Positions 17,566-25,298 of a stretch of DNA of 64,000 bases are shown here, one piece after another. The notes beneath the pieces were generated by a model, which was not told the origin of the DNA, ran no database searches, and saw only the letters and a program-made list of their open reading frames with translations. The stretch is from Rhodospirillaceae bacterium LM-1 (GTDB lineage Bacteria > Pseudomonadota > Alphaproteobacteria > Rhodospirillales > WMHbin7): NCBI GenBank assembly GCA_902725215.1, contig CACUVI010000023.1, positions 310,803 to 374,802 of the forward strand, read 5' to 3'. The translations under genes were made by a program, and so were the position numbers. Every line of letters begins with the position of its first letter. Position 1 is the first letter of the stretch.

Positions 17566-18099
17566 ATGAACCAGATTCCCCCCAATCCCTATGCTGGAGA
17601 AATGGCGAGGCTGGCCCAAGCGGCCGGCGAAGCCATGACCGACAGCATGGTCGAGCGGCTGACCACCACGGGCGCCAACGCGCTCGAGGTCGTGGACCGC
17701 TTGAACGAGGCGGACACCAAGGAAGCCGTTCTTTCTTTGATCGACGCGCTCACCATGATGCACAAGACGGGTGCGCTGACCACTGTGGTGGAAACCGTCA
17801 TGCTGATCCACGCCGCCCGCGCGGCGATGACGGACAGCATGGTCGACCGCCTGACGGCTTTCTTGGAACACATGATGACCAATCTGGCGACCGAGGACAT
17901 GGCGACCATGGCCCACGAAGCCAAGGCGGCCATGGAAGATGCGCTTGAATCTTGCGCCCGCAAGCCGGCGCCCAAGAGCATCTTCGGCCTGATCGGCATG
18001 ATGAACGATCCGGACGCCCTGAAGGCCATCAATTTCCTGTTGTCCTTCAGTTGCAAACTGCGCCAGCGCGCCACCGTGCTGAGCAAACATATCGACTAA
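17566..18099 (+). CDS. DUF1641 family protein
   Basis: A 177 aa, largely helical protein of the DUF1641 family, which often neighbours SQR-like flavoproteins or formate dehydrogenases. The family phrase DSMV(E/D)RL occurs twice, at about 26 and 93, suggesting an internal repeat. There is no signal or membrane segment. The start is ATG 17566 after the ACGGAG site, 17 bases past the flavoprotein stop; a long in-frame extension upstream only shadows the flavoprotein gene. It is the last gene before a strong terminator, so it belongs to the DsrE-TusA-SQR transcript. Role unknown. Confidence 0.82.
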   Translation: MNQIPPNPYAGEMARLAQAAGEAMTDSMVERLTTTGANALEVVDRLNEADTKEAVLSLIDALTMMHKTGALTTVVETVMLIHAARAAMTDSMVDRLTAFLEHMMTNLATEDMATMAHEAKAAMEDALESCARKPAPKSIFGLIGMMNDPDALKAINFLLSFSCKLRQRATVLSKHID

Positions 18100-18122
18100 G
18101 CTGAAGGCTATCCGCCGTCAGC

Positions 18123-18156
18123 AAAAAAAAGGCCGGGGAGAAATCCCCGGCCTTTT
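18123..18156. terminator. Bidirectional intrinsic terminator
   Basis: An A8 tract, a nine-base perfect stem GGCCGGGGA/TCCCCGGCC with a GAAA tetraloop (18131-18152), then TTTT. The A and T tracts allow it to end both the plus-strand sulfur operon and the minus-strand tusA at 18199. Confidence 0.88.
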
Positions 18157-18198
18157 CCATTCCGTCGCGGGCGGTCGGCTGACAGCCGACGACCATTC

Positions 18199-18423
18199 TT
18201 ACGACTTGCGCTTGATCAGGAAGCGGTAGGTGCCGCCCATGTCCTTGCTTTCGACCAGCTCGTTGCCGGTCTGGCGGCAGAAGGCGTCGAAATCCTTGAC
18301 CGAGCCGGGGTCGGTGGCCAGCACCTCCAGCGTCTCGCCAATCGCCACATCCTTGATCGCCTTCTTGGCGCGCAGGATGGGAAGCGGGCAGTTCAGTCCT
18401 TTGACGTCGAGGGTGGTGGTCAT
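18199..18423 (-). CDS. Second TusA-family sulfur carrier protein
   Basis: A 74 aa TusA-like protein with NCPLPILRAKKAI near residue 11, the usual CPxP persulfide motif; a second Cys (FCRQTG) is present. It is more distant from the 16094 TusA than a recent duplicate would be. The start ATG 18423 is preceded by GGGAGGAGCC, a strong ribosome site; 31 in-frame residues upstream are not needed. It converges on the sulfur operon at the shared terminator and has its own promoter with an overlapping dyad (18446-18494), so it may be separately regulated. Confidence 0.92.
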   Translation of the reverse strand: MTTTLDVKGLNCPLPILRAKKAIKDVAIGETLEVLATDPGSVKDFDAFCRQTGNELVESKDMGGTYRFLIKRKS

Positions 18424-18445
18424 GAAGAAGGCTCCTCCCAATGGG

Positions 18446-18494
18446 TTTGTTTGTCTGACCTGATAAATTAGACGAACCAAATATATCGTGTCAA
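18446..18494 (-). promoter_or_regulatory. Promoter with overlapping operator-like dyad for the second tusA
   Basis: Minus-strand -35 TTGACA (18494-18489), an 18-base spacer, then TAATTT (18470-18465) as a weak -10. A dyad of 11-base arms (18446-18456 and 18470-18480, nine of eleven positions matching) overlaps the -10, as a repressor site would. Confidence 0.4.
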
Positions 18495-18663
18495 GAATTT
18501 GCGGCTTTCCATGCATAAATGCAAGCGAGAAGGGGCTTTTCCGGCAAAAATCACGGTTCTTGCCTTGTCGCCATGGGGATGGATCGATTACAAGAAGAAT
18601 TCAAAATAGGGAATAATAATTAGGGGAAATTCCTGATTGGGTTTGATTCACAAAGGCCATCGA

Positions 18664-19656
18664 ATGAGCACGCGGCGTCTGCTCCACCACATGCTGGGCG
18701 GCGAGGGGCATGATGATCTGCGCGTCAAGCTGATCGATGGGGCGCTGATTGCGCTGATCGTGTTGAATATATTTGCCGTCATTCTGGAATCCGTGCCCAC
18801 GCTGTCGATGGCGCATGGCCCGGTTTTTCACGCCTTCGACCTGTTCTCCGTCGGCGTGTTCACGGTGGAGTATGTCTTGCGCGTTTGGACGGCCGTCGAG
18901 TTGAACCATGATCGCTACCAGCATCCGCTTTGGGGTCGTCTGCGCTATATGGCCACACCGCTGGCCCTTGTCGATTTGTTGGCGATTTTGCCCTTCTTCC
19001 TGGGCTATTTCGTCGAGCTTGATCTGCGCACCCTGCGCGTCCTGCGCTTGCTGCGCATTTTCAAGCTGACCCGCTACTCATCCGCCATGCACATGTTGGC
19101 GGCCGTGCTCAGGCAGGAAGCCCGGGCCGTGGGCGCCATCTTGTTCATCATGATCGTGATGGTGGTCTTCATGGGCAGCGTCATGTATCTGATCGAACAT
19201 CCGACGCAGCCCGATGTTTTTCCGGACATTCCCACCTCCATGTGGTGGGCGGTCGTGACCTTGACCACCTTGGGTTATGGCGATGTGACGCCGGTGACGT
19301 CCCTGGGGCGGTTGCTGGGCGGCATAACGGCGGTTGCCGGCATCGGGATGGTCGCCCTGCCATCGGGTATTCTGGCGTCTGGATTTTCCGAGCAATTGCG
19401 CCAGCGGCGCGCGGAATACAGCCAAAAAGCCGCCAAGGCGTTGTCTGACGGGCATCTGTCGAAGGCCGAGCGTTTCGCGCTTGAGGAAATGCGCCTGGAA
19501 CTGGGCATGAGCGAGGAAGAAGCGAAGTCGATTCTGTCCCAACTGGCCAAGCAACCGAAAGAAGCCAATTGTCCGCATTGCGGCCACGCCCTGAAAGGCT
19601 ATATTGCCTATAGCCGGAGAAACGAGGACGTCAAACCGGCGAACATTCCGGATTAA
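18664..19656 (+). CDS. Voltage-gated-type potassium channel with C-terminal zinc-ribbon-like tail
   Basis: A 330 aa six-segment channel. S1-S3 lie in about 22-125; S4 is the arginine ladder RTLRVLRLLRIFKLTR near 122-138; the pore follows, with selectivity filter TLGYGD at 202-207, then S6. The cytoplasmic C-terminus (about 245-330) is helical and charged and contains CPHCGHAL, half of a zinc-ribbon knuckle. No cyclic-nucleotide or TrkA domain is present. ATG 18664 with AAGG upstream is preferred to a TTG nine codons earlier. The neighbours are not functionally related. Ion selectivity for K+ is supported by the filter; gating is inferred from the S4 charges. Confidence 0.92.
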   Translation: MSTRRLLHHMLGGEGHDDLRVKLIDGALIALIVLNIFAVILESVPTLSMAHGPVFHAFDLFSVGVFTVEYVLRVWTAVELNHDRYQHPLWGRLRYMATPLALVDLLAILPFFLGYFVELDLRTLRVLRLLRIFKLTRYSSAMHMLAAVLRQEARAVGAILFIMIVMVVFMGSVMYLIEHPTQPDVFPDIPTSMWWAVVTLTTLGYGDVTPVTSLGRLLGGITAVAGIGMVALPSGILASGFSEQLRQRRAEYSQKAAKALSDGHLSKAERFALEEMRLELGMSEEEAKSILSQLAKQPKEANCPHCGHALKGYIAYSRRNEDVKPANIPD

Positions 19657-19676
19657 ATTTTAGGAACAGCCGTCAG

Positions 19677-20444
19677 ATGGGCCAGACGCTTCCCCGCCAC
19701 GCCTTGGTTACCGGCGCCGCCAAGCGGATCGGCCGGGCGATCAGCCTGAAGCTTGCGGGGCTTGGCTACGACATTTCCCTGCATTGCCACAAGTCGCGCG
19801 CTGACGCCGAGGCTTTGGCCCGCGAAGTGGAGAGGCTGGGGGTGAAGGCGGCGGTGGTGTCCGCCGACCTGGCCGTGGAAGCCGAGATGGAAAAATTGGT
19901 TCCTGACGCGGTGGTCGCTTTGGGACCCTTGGGCGTGCTGATCAACAACGCTTCGGTCTTCGAACGCGACGAGGCTTTGTCGGCCAATCGCGACCTGTGG
20001 GATTTCCATATGGAAACCAATCTCCGAGCACCTTTCGTGCTGACTCAATCCTTTGCCCGCCATCTGCCCGAAGGCGCCGAAGGGTCCGTGATCAATCTGA
20101 TCGATCAGCGGGTCTGGAATTTGACGCCGCATTTTACCACTTACACGCTGAGCAAGGCGGGGCTTTGGACATTGACCCGCACCTTGGCCTTGGCTTTGGC
20201 GCCTCGCATCCGGGTCAATGCCGTGGGGCCAGGGCCGGCCCTACCCAGCATTCGCCAGACCCAGGAAGAGTTTGATCGCCAGTGTCAGTCCATGCCGCTT
20301 GGGCGCGGCACGACCCCGGAAGAGATCGCCGATGCCGTGGCCTATCTGATGTCGGCGCCCGCCGTTACCGGGCAGATGATCGCCCTGGATGGCGGACAGC
20401 ATCTGGGCTGGTCGCCCGCTTCCCCGCCCTGGATCAAGGAGTGA
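19677..20444 (+). CDS. Short-chain dehydrogenase, pteridine reductase/FolM-like
   Basis: A 255 aa NADPH-type SDR. The cofactor motif is TGAAKRIG near residue 12, the TGxxxRxG form typical of pteridine and dihydromonapterin reductases rather than the common TGxxxGxG. LINNAS is near 90, the catalytic Tyr-Lys is in YTLSKAG near 157, and the C-terminus is ...TGQMIALDGGQHLGW. The gene directly precedes folB (dihydroneopterin aldolase) with 5 bases between, supporting a role in pterin or folate reduction. Alternative: a generic SDR. Confidence is high for the fold and moderate for the substrate. Confidence 0.85.
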   Translation: MGQTLPRHALVTGAAKRIGRAISLKLAGLGYDISLHCHKSRADAEALAREVERLGVKAAVVSADLAVEAEMEKLVPDAVVALGPLGVLINNASVFERDEALSANRDLWDFHMETNLRAPFVLTQSFARHLPEGAEGSVINLIDQRVWNLTPHFTTYTLSKAGLWTLTRTLALALAPRIRVNAVGPGPALPSIRQTQEEFDRQCQSMPLGRGTTPEEIADAVAYLMSAPAVTGQMIALDGGQHLGWSPASPPWIKE

Positions 20445-20449
20445 GCAAG

Positions 20450-20866
20450 ATGTCCGCGCATGCCAGCCCGAAAGTCGCGCAGCCCTTGCGCATCGCGGAT
20501 GCCAGGAACCTGATCAGGCATGTCTTCGTGCGCGATTTGTTGCTGGCCTGCCGCATCGGCGTGCATGCTCATGAGGAAGGCCAGCCGCAGCGCGTGCGGG
20601 TGAATTTGGATTTGGCGGTGCGCGAAGGCAGCCAGGACGACGATCTGTCGCATGTCGTCTGCTATGAAGGATTGGTGGCGGGCGTGCGCGCCCTGGCCGG
20701 AGAGGGCCACGTCAAATTGGTCGAAACCCTGGCCGAGCGCGTGGCGGCCCTTTGTCTTGAAGACAGCCGGGTCGAGGTCGTGCGCGTGCGGATCGAGAAA
20801 CTGGACGTGTTCGTCGACGCCGCCAGCGTCGGCGTCGAGATCGAGCGCTTCCAGGCAAGCAAATGA
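20450..20866 (+). CDS. folB: Dihydroneopterin aldolase
   Basis: A 138 aa FolB-type protein acting in folate synthesis: it splits 7,8-dihydroneopterin to 6-hydroxymethyl-dihydropterin. The FVRDLLLACRIGVHAHE block, QRVRVNLDL strand, YEGLV with the conserved Glu, and VRIEKLDVFVDA carrying the Lys region match the family. A roughly 20-residue N-terminal leader precedes the usual start. ATG 20450 follows an AGGAGTGAGC site just past the upstream SDR stop; a longer reading frame into that SDR is a shadow. It is probably in an operon with the FolM-like reductase. Confidence 0.9.
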   Translation: MSAHASPKVAQPLRIADARNLIRHVFVRDLLLACRIGVHAHEEGQPQRVRVNLDLAVREGSQDDDLSHVVCYEGLVAGVRALAGEGHVKLVETLAERVAALCLEDSRVEVVRVRIEKLDVFVDAASVGVEIERFQASK

Positions 20867-21194
20867 CCGGAATCGCTCAGGTTTCGTTGAGCGCGCGAAC
20901 AGCAATTCGTCCACAATCTTCGGCGAGGGATGATCGTTTCAATTGGTGTCAAGATGTTTCATCACATATGGCGTTATGTTTACACTTGACGGGTATGGTT
21001 ATCATTAAAATCAATGAGTTATTAAAGGTGCATAAAAAAGCGGCAATCCCGTCCGAGTCGGGGCGAGGCCTGGGATACGGGCTTGTCATAGGTCGGTTGC
21101 CCACAAACTTATCCACAGCTTCGGTGGAGAATTTTCCGCGGCCATTTTTTATTGATCTTTTGTTGCGGAATTTGATGCGAATCAATCAGCGAGC
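20867..21194. other. Intergenic region before uvrC with a DnaA-box match
   Basis: About 330 bases with no convincing gene. It has an AT-rich part (20970-21030) with promoter-like pieces (TTTACA at 20979, TATCAT at 21000, spacing only 15) and a single perfect TTATCCACA DnaA box at 21109-21117. A weak open frame of 111 codons crosses it but lacks a ribosome site and family features. Confidence 0.5.
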
Positions 21195-23045
21195 TTGATC
21201 GTGATCGGGATCGAGCTTCTTGAGAACGAGTTGAAGAAGTTGCCCTTGCAGCCCGGCGTCTACCGTATGCAGGACGCGAAGGGCGATGTTTTGTATGTCG
21301 GCAAGGCTAAAAGCCTGAAAAAGCGCGTCAGCGCTTACACGAAGCTGGACCGATTGCCAGACAGGCTGAAACGCATGGTGTCGCGCGTGGCCGCCCTGGA
21401 AGTGGTGGTGACGCGCACCGAAGCCGAGGCCTTGTTGCTGGAAAGCAATCTGATCAAGGAGTTCAGGCCGCATTTCAACATCCTGCTCAAGGATGACAAG
21501 TCTTTCCCCTTCATTCTGCTGGCAAGCGATCATCCTTGGCCGCGCCTGATGAAGCATCGCGGTGCCAAAAGCCAGAAAGGCGACTATTTCGGGCCTTTCG
21601 CATCCGGCACAGCCGTCAACGTGACGTTGAATATTCTGCAACGCGCATTTCTTCTGCGCACCTGTTCGGACGCCGTCTTCTCCAATCGCACCAGGCCATG
21701 CTTGCTGTATCAGATCAAGCGTTGTTCGGGGCCTTGCGCCGGGCGCATATCTTCCGAAGCCTACGCTGCCCTGGCCAATGAAGCGCGAGATTTTCTTACG
21801 GGGCGCAGCCACGTCATCCAAAAGGCCCTGGCGGCACGTATGGAAGAGGCCGCCCAGGAACTGGAATATGAAAAGGCCGCCCAATTCCGCGACCGCATTC
21901 AAGCGCTTTCGCGCATTCAGGCGCGTCAGGATATCAGCTTGGCTGGCATGAGCGATGCCGACGTCGTGGCGCTGCATCAAGACGGCGGACGCGCCTGCGT
22001 GCAGGTGTTCTTCTTTCGGGCCGGGCAGAATTTCGGCAATCGGGCCTATTTCCCGGCAGGAACCGAGGGCGAGACAGGCGGCGACGTTCTGACGGCCTTT
22101 TTGGGGCAGTTCTATGCCAATCGCCCGCCGCCCTCGCTGGTGCTGCTAAGCGAACCCATTCCCGAAACCGCCCTGGTTGCCGAGGCCTTGTCCATCAGGG
22201 CTGGGCGCAAGGTGGACTTGCAAGCGCCAGAGCGCGGCGACAAGAAGAAGGCGGTTGACCATGCCCTGGTCAATGCCCGCGAGGCTTTGGCCCGCCGATT
22301 GAGCGAAAACGCCTTGCAGCGAGAAATGCTGGAAAAGCTGGCCGATCTGGCAAAACTGGAAAGCGTTCCAGAACGGATCGAGGTTTATGACAACAGCCAT
22401 GTCATGGGAACCAGCGCGGTTGGCGCCATGATCGTGGCTGGGCCTGAGGGCTTCTTGAAATCGGCCTATCGGCGTTTCAACATCAAAAGCACCGATTTAA
22501 CGCCGGGTGACGATTTCGCCATGATGAAGGAGGTGCTGACCCGTCGTTTCCTGCGCGCTCAAAAGGAAGACCCCGAACGCGACAAGGGCTTGTGGCCCGA
22601 TCTGGTGCTGATCGATGGCGGGCTGGGCCAGTTGCATGCGGTCCAGGAGGTTCTGTCGGAAGAAGGGATCGAGGACGTGGCTTTGATCGCCATCGCCAAG
22701 GGGCCTGACCGCAATGCCGGTCGCGAACGTCTGTTCCTGCCCGGATTGGACGCCCCCATCCAATTGCCCGAGCGCGATCCGGTTCTGTACTTCCTGCAAC
22801 GTCTGCGCGACGAGGCGCATCGTTTCGCCGTGGGCAGCCACCGGGCTAGGCGCTCGATGGCGATAGGGGCGACCCCCCTGGATGAAATCGAGGGAATTGG
22901 GGCCGGACGCAAGAAGGCTCTTTTGAATCATTTCGGTTCCGGAGGGGGGGTAAAGGAAGCCTCGGTCGAGGAATTGATGAAAGTTCCGGGAATCAGCCGC
23001 CCGCTGGCCAAGAAAATCCATGACCGTTTCCACGGGGAAGGTTAA
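21195..23045 (+). CDS. uvrC: Excinuclease ABC subunit C
   Basis: A 616 aa UvrC making both incisions in nucleotide excision repair with UvrA2B. The N-terminal GIY-YIG nuclease has PGVYRMQDAKGDVLYVGKA at about 19-37 and continues to about 95; the UvrB-binding UVR motif is at about 205-240 (ELEYEKAAQFRDRIQAL). The C-terminal RNase H-like nuclease is at about 380-545 (EVYDNSHVMG; LVLIDGGLGQL), and the two helix-hairpin-helix motifs are at about 555-612. Length is usual. No ATG lies near the family start; the options are TTG 21195 or GTG 21201, both with a poor ribosome site. Confidence 0.97.
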   Translation: MIVIGIELLENELKKLPLQPGVYRMQDAKGDVLYVGKAKSLKKRVSAYTKLDRLPDRLKRMVSRVAALEVVVTRTEAEALLLESNLIKEFRPHFNILLKDDKSFPFILLASDHPWPRLMKHRGAKSQKGDYFGPFASGTAVNVTLNILQRAFLLRTCSDAVFSNRTRPCLLYQIKRCSGPCAGRISSEAYAALANEARDFLTGRSHVIQKALAARMEEAAQELEYEKAAQFRDRIQALSRIQARQDISLAGMSDADVVALHQDGGRACVQVFFFRAGQNFGNRAYFPAGTEGETGGDVLTAFLGQFYANRPPPSLVLLSEPIPETALVAEALSIRAGRKVDLQAPERGDKKKAVDHALVNAREALARRLSENALQREMLEKLADLAKLESVPERIEVYDNSHVMGTSAVGAMIVAGPEGFLKSAYRRFNIKSTDLTPGDDFAMMKEVLTRRFLRAQKEDPERDKGLWPDLVLIDGGLGQLHAVQEVLSEEGIEDVALIAIAKGPDRNAGRERLFLPGLDAPIQLPERDPVLYFLQRLRDEAHRFAVGSHRARRSMAIGATPLDEIEGIGAGRKKALLNHFGSGGGVKEASVEELMKVPGISRPLAKKIHDRFHGEG

Positions 23046-23054
23046 ATTGCGTCT

Positions 23055-23654
23055 ATGTTGACCAGCCCGCCCAATCTTCTGACCTTGTCACGCATCGCGG
23101 CCATTCCGCTGGTGGTGGCCACTTTCTATCTGGAGGGGGCCGTCTGGAACTGGGTGGCGCTGGGCCTGTTCGCCGCCGCCGGGATCACCGATTTCTTCGA
23201 TGGCTGGCTGGCAAGGCGTACCAACCAGATTTCCAGTTTCGGTCGTTTCCTGGACCCTATCGCCGACAAGCTGTTGGTGGCCGCCATCTTGCTGATGCTG
23301 GTCGCCTTTCAGCGCATGAGCACGCTGGCCTTCCTTCCCGCCGTGGTCATTTTGTGCCGCGAAATCCTGGTTTCGGGACTAAGGGAATTTCTGGCCGAGG
23401 CCAAGGTCGGCATGCCGGTCAGCCGCTTGGCCAAATGGAAAACCGCCCTGCAGATGGTGGCGATCGGTTTTCTGATCGTTGGAGATGCCGGTCCCGCTTG
23501 GCTGCCCGTGCGCATGATCGGCGAGGTTGGGCTGTGGATTGCCGCCGCCCTGACGATGATCACCGGCTACGACTATTTGATGGCTGGGGTGCCGCATATG
23601 CGCAAGCCCAGGACCAAGCAAGGTGCTGGCGTCAAAGCGGGCGATGGCGCATGA
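23055..23654 (+). CDS. pgsA: CDP-diacylglycerol--glycerol-3-phosphate 3-phosphatidyltransferase
   Basis: A 199 aa integral membrane enzyme making phosphatidylglycerophosphate from CDP-diacylglycerol. The CDP-alcohol phosphotransferase signature DFFDGWLARRTNQISSFG followed by RFLDPIADK supplies the D-x2-D-G-x2-A-R-x8-G-x3-D-x3-D metal and catalytic pattern at about 47-69. Four to six hydrophobic segments are present. The C-terminal tail is basic (MRKPRTKQG). It lies 9 bases after uvrC and its stop overlaps the next ATG (ATGA), so pgsA, the MobB-like gene, moaD and moaE are translationally linked. Confidence 0.96.
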   Translation: MLTSPPNLLTLSRIAAIPLVVATFYLEGAVWNWVALGLFAAAGITDFFDGWLARRTNQISSFGRFLDPIADKLLVAAILLMLVAFQRMSTLAFLPAVVILCREILVSGLREFLAEAKVGMPVSRLAKWKTALQMVAIGFLIVGDAGPAWLPVRMIGEVGLWIAAALTMITGYDYLMAGVPHMRKPRTKQGAGVKAGDGA

Positions 23655-24109
23655 AGTTGTTTGGCCTGATCGGCGAGGATGAAGGGCAGCGACGCGACGT
23701 TCTGCTCCGTCTGGTCGAGGAGTTGTCGAAGCGCAAGATCAAGGTGGCGACCTTGCATGAAGCCCCGCTAGGCTTCGATCCCGACAAACCCGGCAAGGAT
23801 TCATACGAGCATCGCAAGGCCGGCGCTTCGGAGGTGTTGCTGATGGCGCCGCATCTGTCGGCCCTGATGCATGAGAATGCTGGCCGCCCGTCCGCTTCGG
23901 TCGAGCAGTTGGCTCGTTCGATGACTGGGGCCGATCTGGTGCTGGTCGATGGGTTTTCGAATTCCCCGCATCCCAAGGCGCGGGTGGGTAAGCCTGCCTG
24001 CGCTACCGGCTGCGACGCTTCGGTCATCGCCACCATCGATCCAACTGGTTTGGATGTGGTTGCCCTGACCGATCTGGCTCTGGCACGAGCGCAAGAGGTG
24101 AGCCGATGA
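23651..24109 (+). CDS. MobB-like protein lacking the P-loop
   Basis: A 152 aa protein resembling MobB, the GTP-binding helper of molybdopterin guanine dinucleotide synthesis. Similarity covers the post-P-loop helix and strand, the HxAP...FDPDKPGKDSYEHRKAGASEVLL block (about 37-62) and the DLVLVDGFSNSPHPK segment (about 97-111). Where a Walker A (GxxGxGKT) should be, it reads GLIGEDEGQRRDVLL, without Gly-Lys-Thr. It therefore probably does not bind GTP in the normal way. It overlaps pgsA by ATGA and moaD by the same device, so it is maintained in a molybdopterin operon. Alternatives: a degenerate structural partner of MobA, or a decaying paralogue. Confidence 0.8.
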   Translation: MKLFGLIGEDEGQRRDVLLRLVEELSKRKIKVATLHEAPLGFDPDKPGKDSYEHRKAGASEVLLMAPHLSALMHENAGRPSASVEQLARSMTGADLVLVDGFSNSPHPKARVGKPACATGCDASVIATIDPTGLDVVALTDLALARAQEVSR

Positions 24110-24357
24110 AGATCCTGTATTTCGCCAGCCTGAAGGCCAAGACAGGGGTTGGCGCCGAGGATGTGACCTTGCCCGCTTCGGTCGCCACGCTGGCCGATCT
24201 GGCCGCATGGCTAAAAAGCCGGGGCGACGGGTTTGCCGAGGCCTTCGCCGATCTTCGCACGGTGCGCGCCGCCATCAATCAGGAGCACGCGGAATTTGAC
24301 GTCCCGGTGAAGGATGGCGACGAAGTGGCTTTCTTTCCGCCGGTCACCGGGGGCTGA
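24106..24357 (+). CDS. moaD: Molybdopterin synthase sulfur carrier subunit
   Basis: An 83 aa ubiquitin-fold protein ending in PPVTGG; the terminal Gly-Gly becomes the thiocarboxylate that supplies dithiolene sulfur in molybdopterin synthesis. MKILYFASLKAKTGVGAEDVTL is the family start. It overlaps the MobB-like gene by 4 bases (ATGA) and precedes moaE by 3 bases, so the two synthase subunits are made in equal amounts. The product cofactor would serve NarG and the lone molybdoenzyme in this window. Confidence 0.96.
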   Translation: MKILYFASLKAKTGVGAEDVTLPASVATLADLAAWLKSRGDGFAEAFADLRTVRAAINQEHAEFDVPVKDGDEVAFFPPVTGG

Positions 24358-24360
24358 GCC

Positions 24361-24807
24361 ATGGCCGTTCGCGTCCAGGAAGCGGATTTCGACGTGGGGA
24401 CCGAATTCAATCGCTTCACGCAGGGTCGGGTCGATCTGGGCGGCGTGGCTTTATTCGTGGGGCTGGTGCGAGGCGATGGACAAAGCGTTTCGGCGATGAC
24501 GCTGGAACATTATCCCGGCATGACCGAACGCCAGTTGGAAGCCATCGAAGCCGAGGCCAGGAAACGCTGGAAGCTGGACGACGCCCTGATCGTGCATCGC
24601 GCGGGGCGCATGCTGCCGGGCGAGCGCATCGTCTTGGTGATGACGGGATCGGCGCACCGCAAGGACTCGTTGGAAGCCTGCCACTTCCTGATCGACTGGC
24701 TGAAGACCAAGGCCCCATTCTGGAAATTCGAGGAAGGTCCCCTGGGTGGCAAATGGGTGGACGCCAAGGAAACCGACGACGCGGCAGCGAAAAGGTGGGG
24801 GGAGTAA
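24361..24807 (+). CDS. moaE: Molybdopterin synthase catalytic subunit
   Basis: A 148 aa MoaE, which converts precursor Z (cPMP) to molybdopterin using MoaD thiocarboxylate. Characteristic blocks: GGVALFVGLVRGDG near 27-40, LEHYPGMTERQLEAIE, HRAGRMLPGERIVLV and the C-terminal KTKAPFWKFEEGPLGGKWV carrying the catalytic Lys residues. It follows moaD by 3 bases and is the last gene of the uvrC/pgsA/moa stretch, ending convergently with the three-gene toxin locus 23 bases away. Confidence 0.96.
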   Translation: MAVRVQEADFDVGTEFNRFTQGRVDLGGVALFVGLVRGDGQSVSAMTLEHYPGMTERQLEAIEAEARKRWKLDDALIVHRAGRMLPGERIVLVMTGSAHRKDSLEACHFLIDWLKTKAPFWKFEEGPLGGKWVDAKETDDAAAKRWGE

Positions 24808-24830
24808 CCCTCACTCTTGCCTTCAGCGCA

Positions 24831-25298
24831 TCAAGGATGATCGCGACCTGAAAACCAATCTTCGTAAAGTCGAATGAGTGGCTCGATAATCTCTTCAATG
24901 GGGTGGTTATCGACAGAATGGGCTGTGGGCGGGCCAATGTCGAAATTGGCTACAGAGTCGATGTCGGACCATTCATCAATAGCTGCCCCGCCAGAATAGC
25001 TGGCTTGGCGATCTTTCCTGAGGTGTTTTGCGAAATTGCTGAGTTCGCGGACTATGATGTGCTGGGGTGATTCGTAAATTTTCTTCGAAATTGTTTTTTC
25101 ATCCGTGTCATTAGGGGGCCATTTCTTTTTTTCTGGGTTGTATCCTGGCGCGATCCATTCACGCAGATGGTTCAGGCCAAGGATGACATAAAGCAAATCT
25201 TCCGTAGATTTGATATTGTTTGCGACATAGCTTTGCCATCGTCGCTTAATCGACCCAAAAAACTGTTCGGCGTTTCCAATGTTGAACAAGCCGCTCAC
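24831..25298 (-). CDS. Unknown protein coupled to a PIN/RHH toxin-antitoxin pair
   Basis: A 155 aa protein I do not recognise. It is mostly helical with a charged, Lys-rich middle, no signal or membrane segment and no clear catalytic motif; a conserved-looking feature is HIIVRELSNFAKHLRKDRQ around 78-96. The GTG start at 25298 overlaps the stop of the upstream antitoxin gene (GTGA), so it is translated with the toxin-antitoxin pair. Its DNA is visibly more AT-rich than the flanking genes, a sign of recent transfer or relaxed selection. It could be a third module component or a passenger gene. Confidence 0.7.
   Translation of the reverse strand: MSGLFNIGNAEQFFGSIKRRWQSYVANNIKSTEDLLYVILGLNHLREWIAPGYNPEKKKWPPNDTDEKTISKKIYESPQHIIVRELSNFAKHLRKDRQASYSGGAAIDEWSDIDSVANFDIGPPTAHSVDNHPIEEIIEPLIRLYEDWFSGRDHP

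Noticed and set aside
20867-21194. Possible replication origin
   Set aside because: Only one DnaA box, no cluster of boxes, and no origin-type neighbours such as dnaA, hemE or parAB.
20863-21198. 111-codon frame between folB and uvrC
   Set aside because: No ribosome site; it crosses promoter-like and DnaA-box sequence and has no family resemblance.
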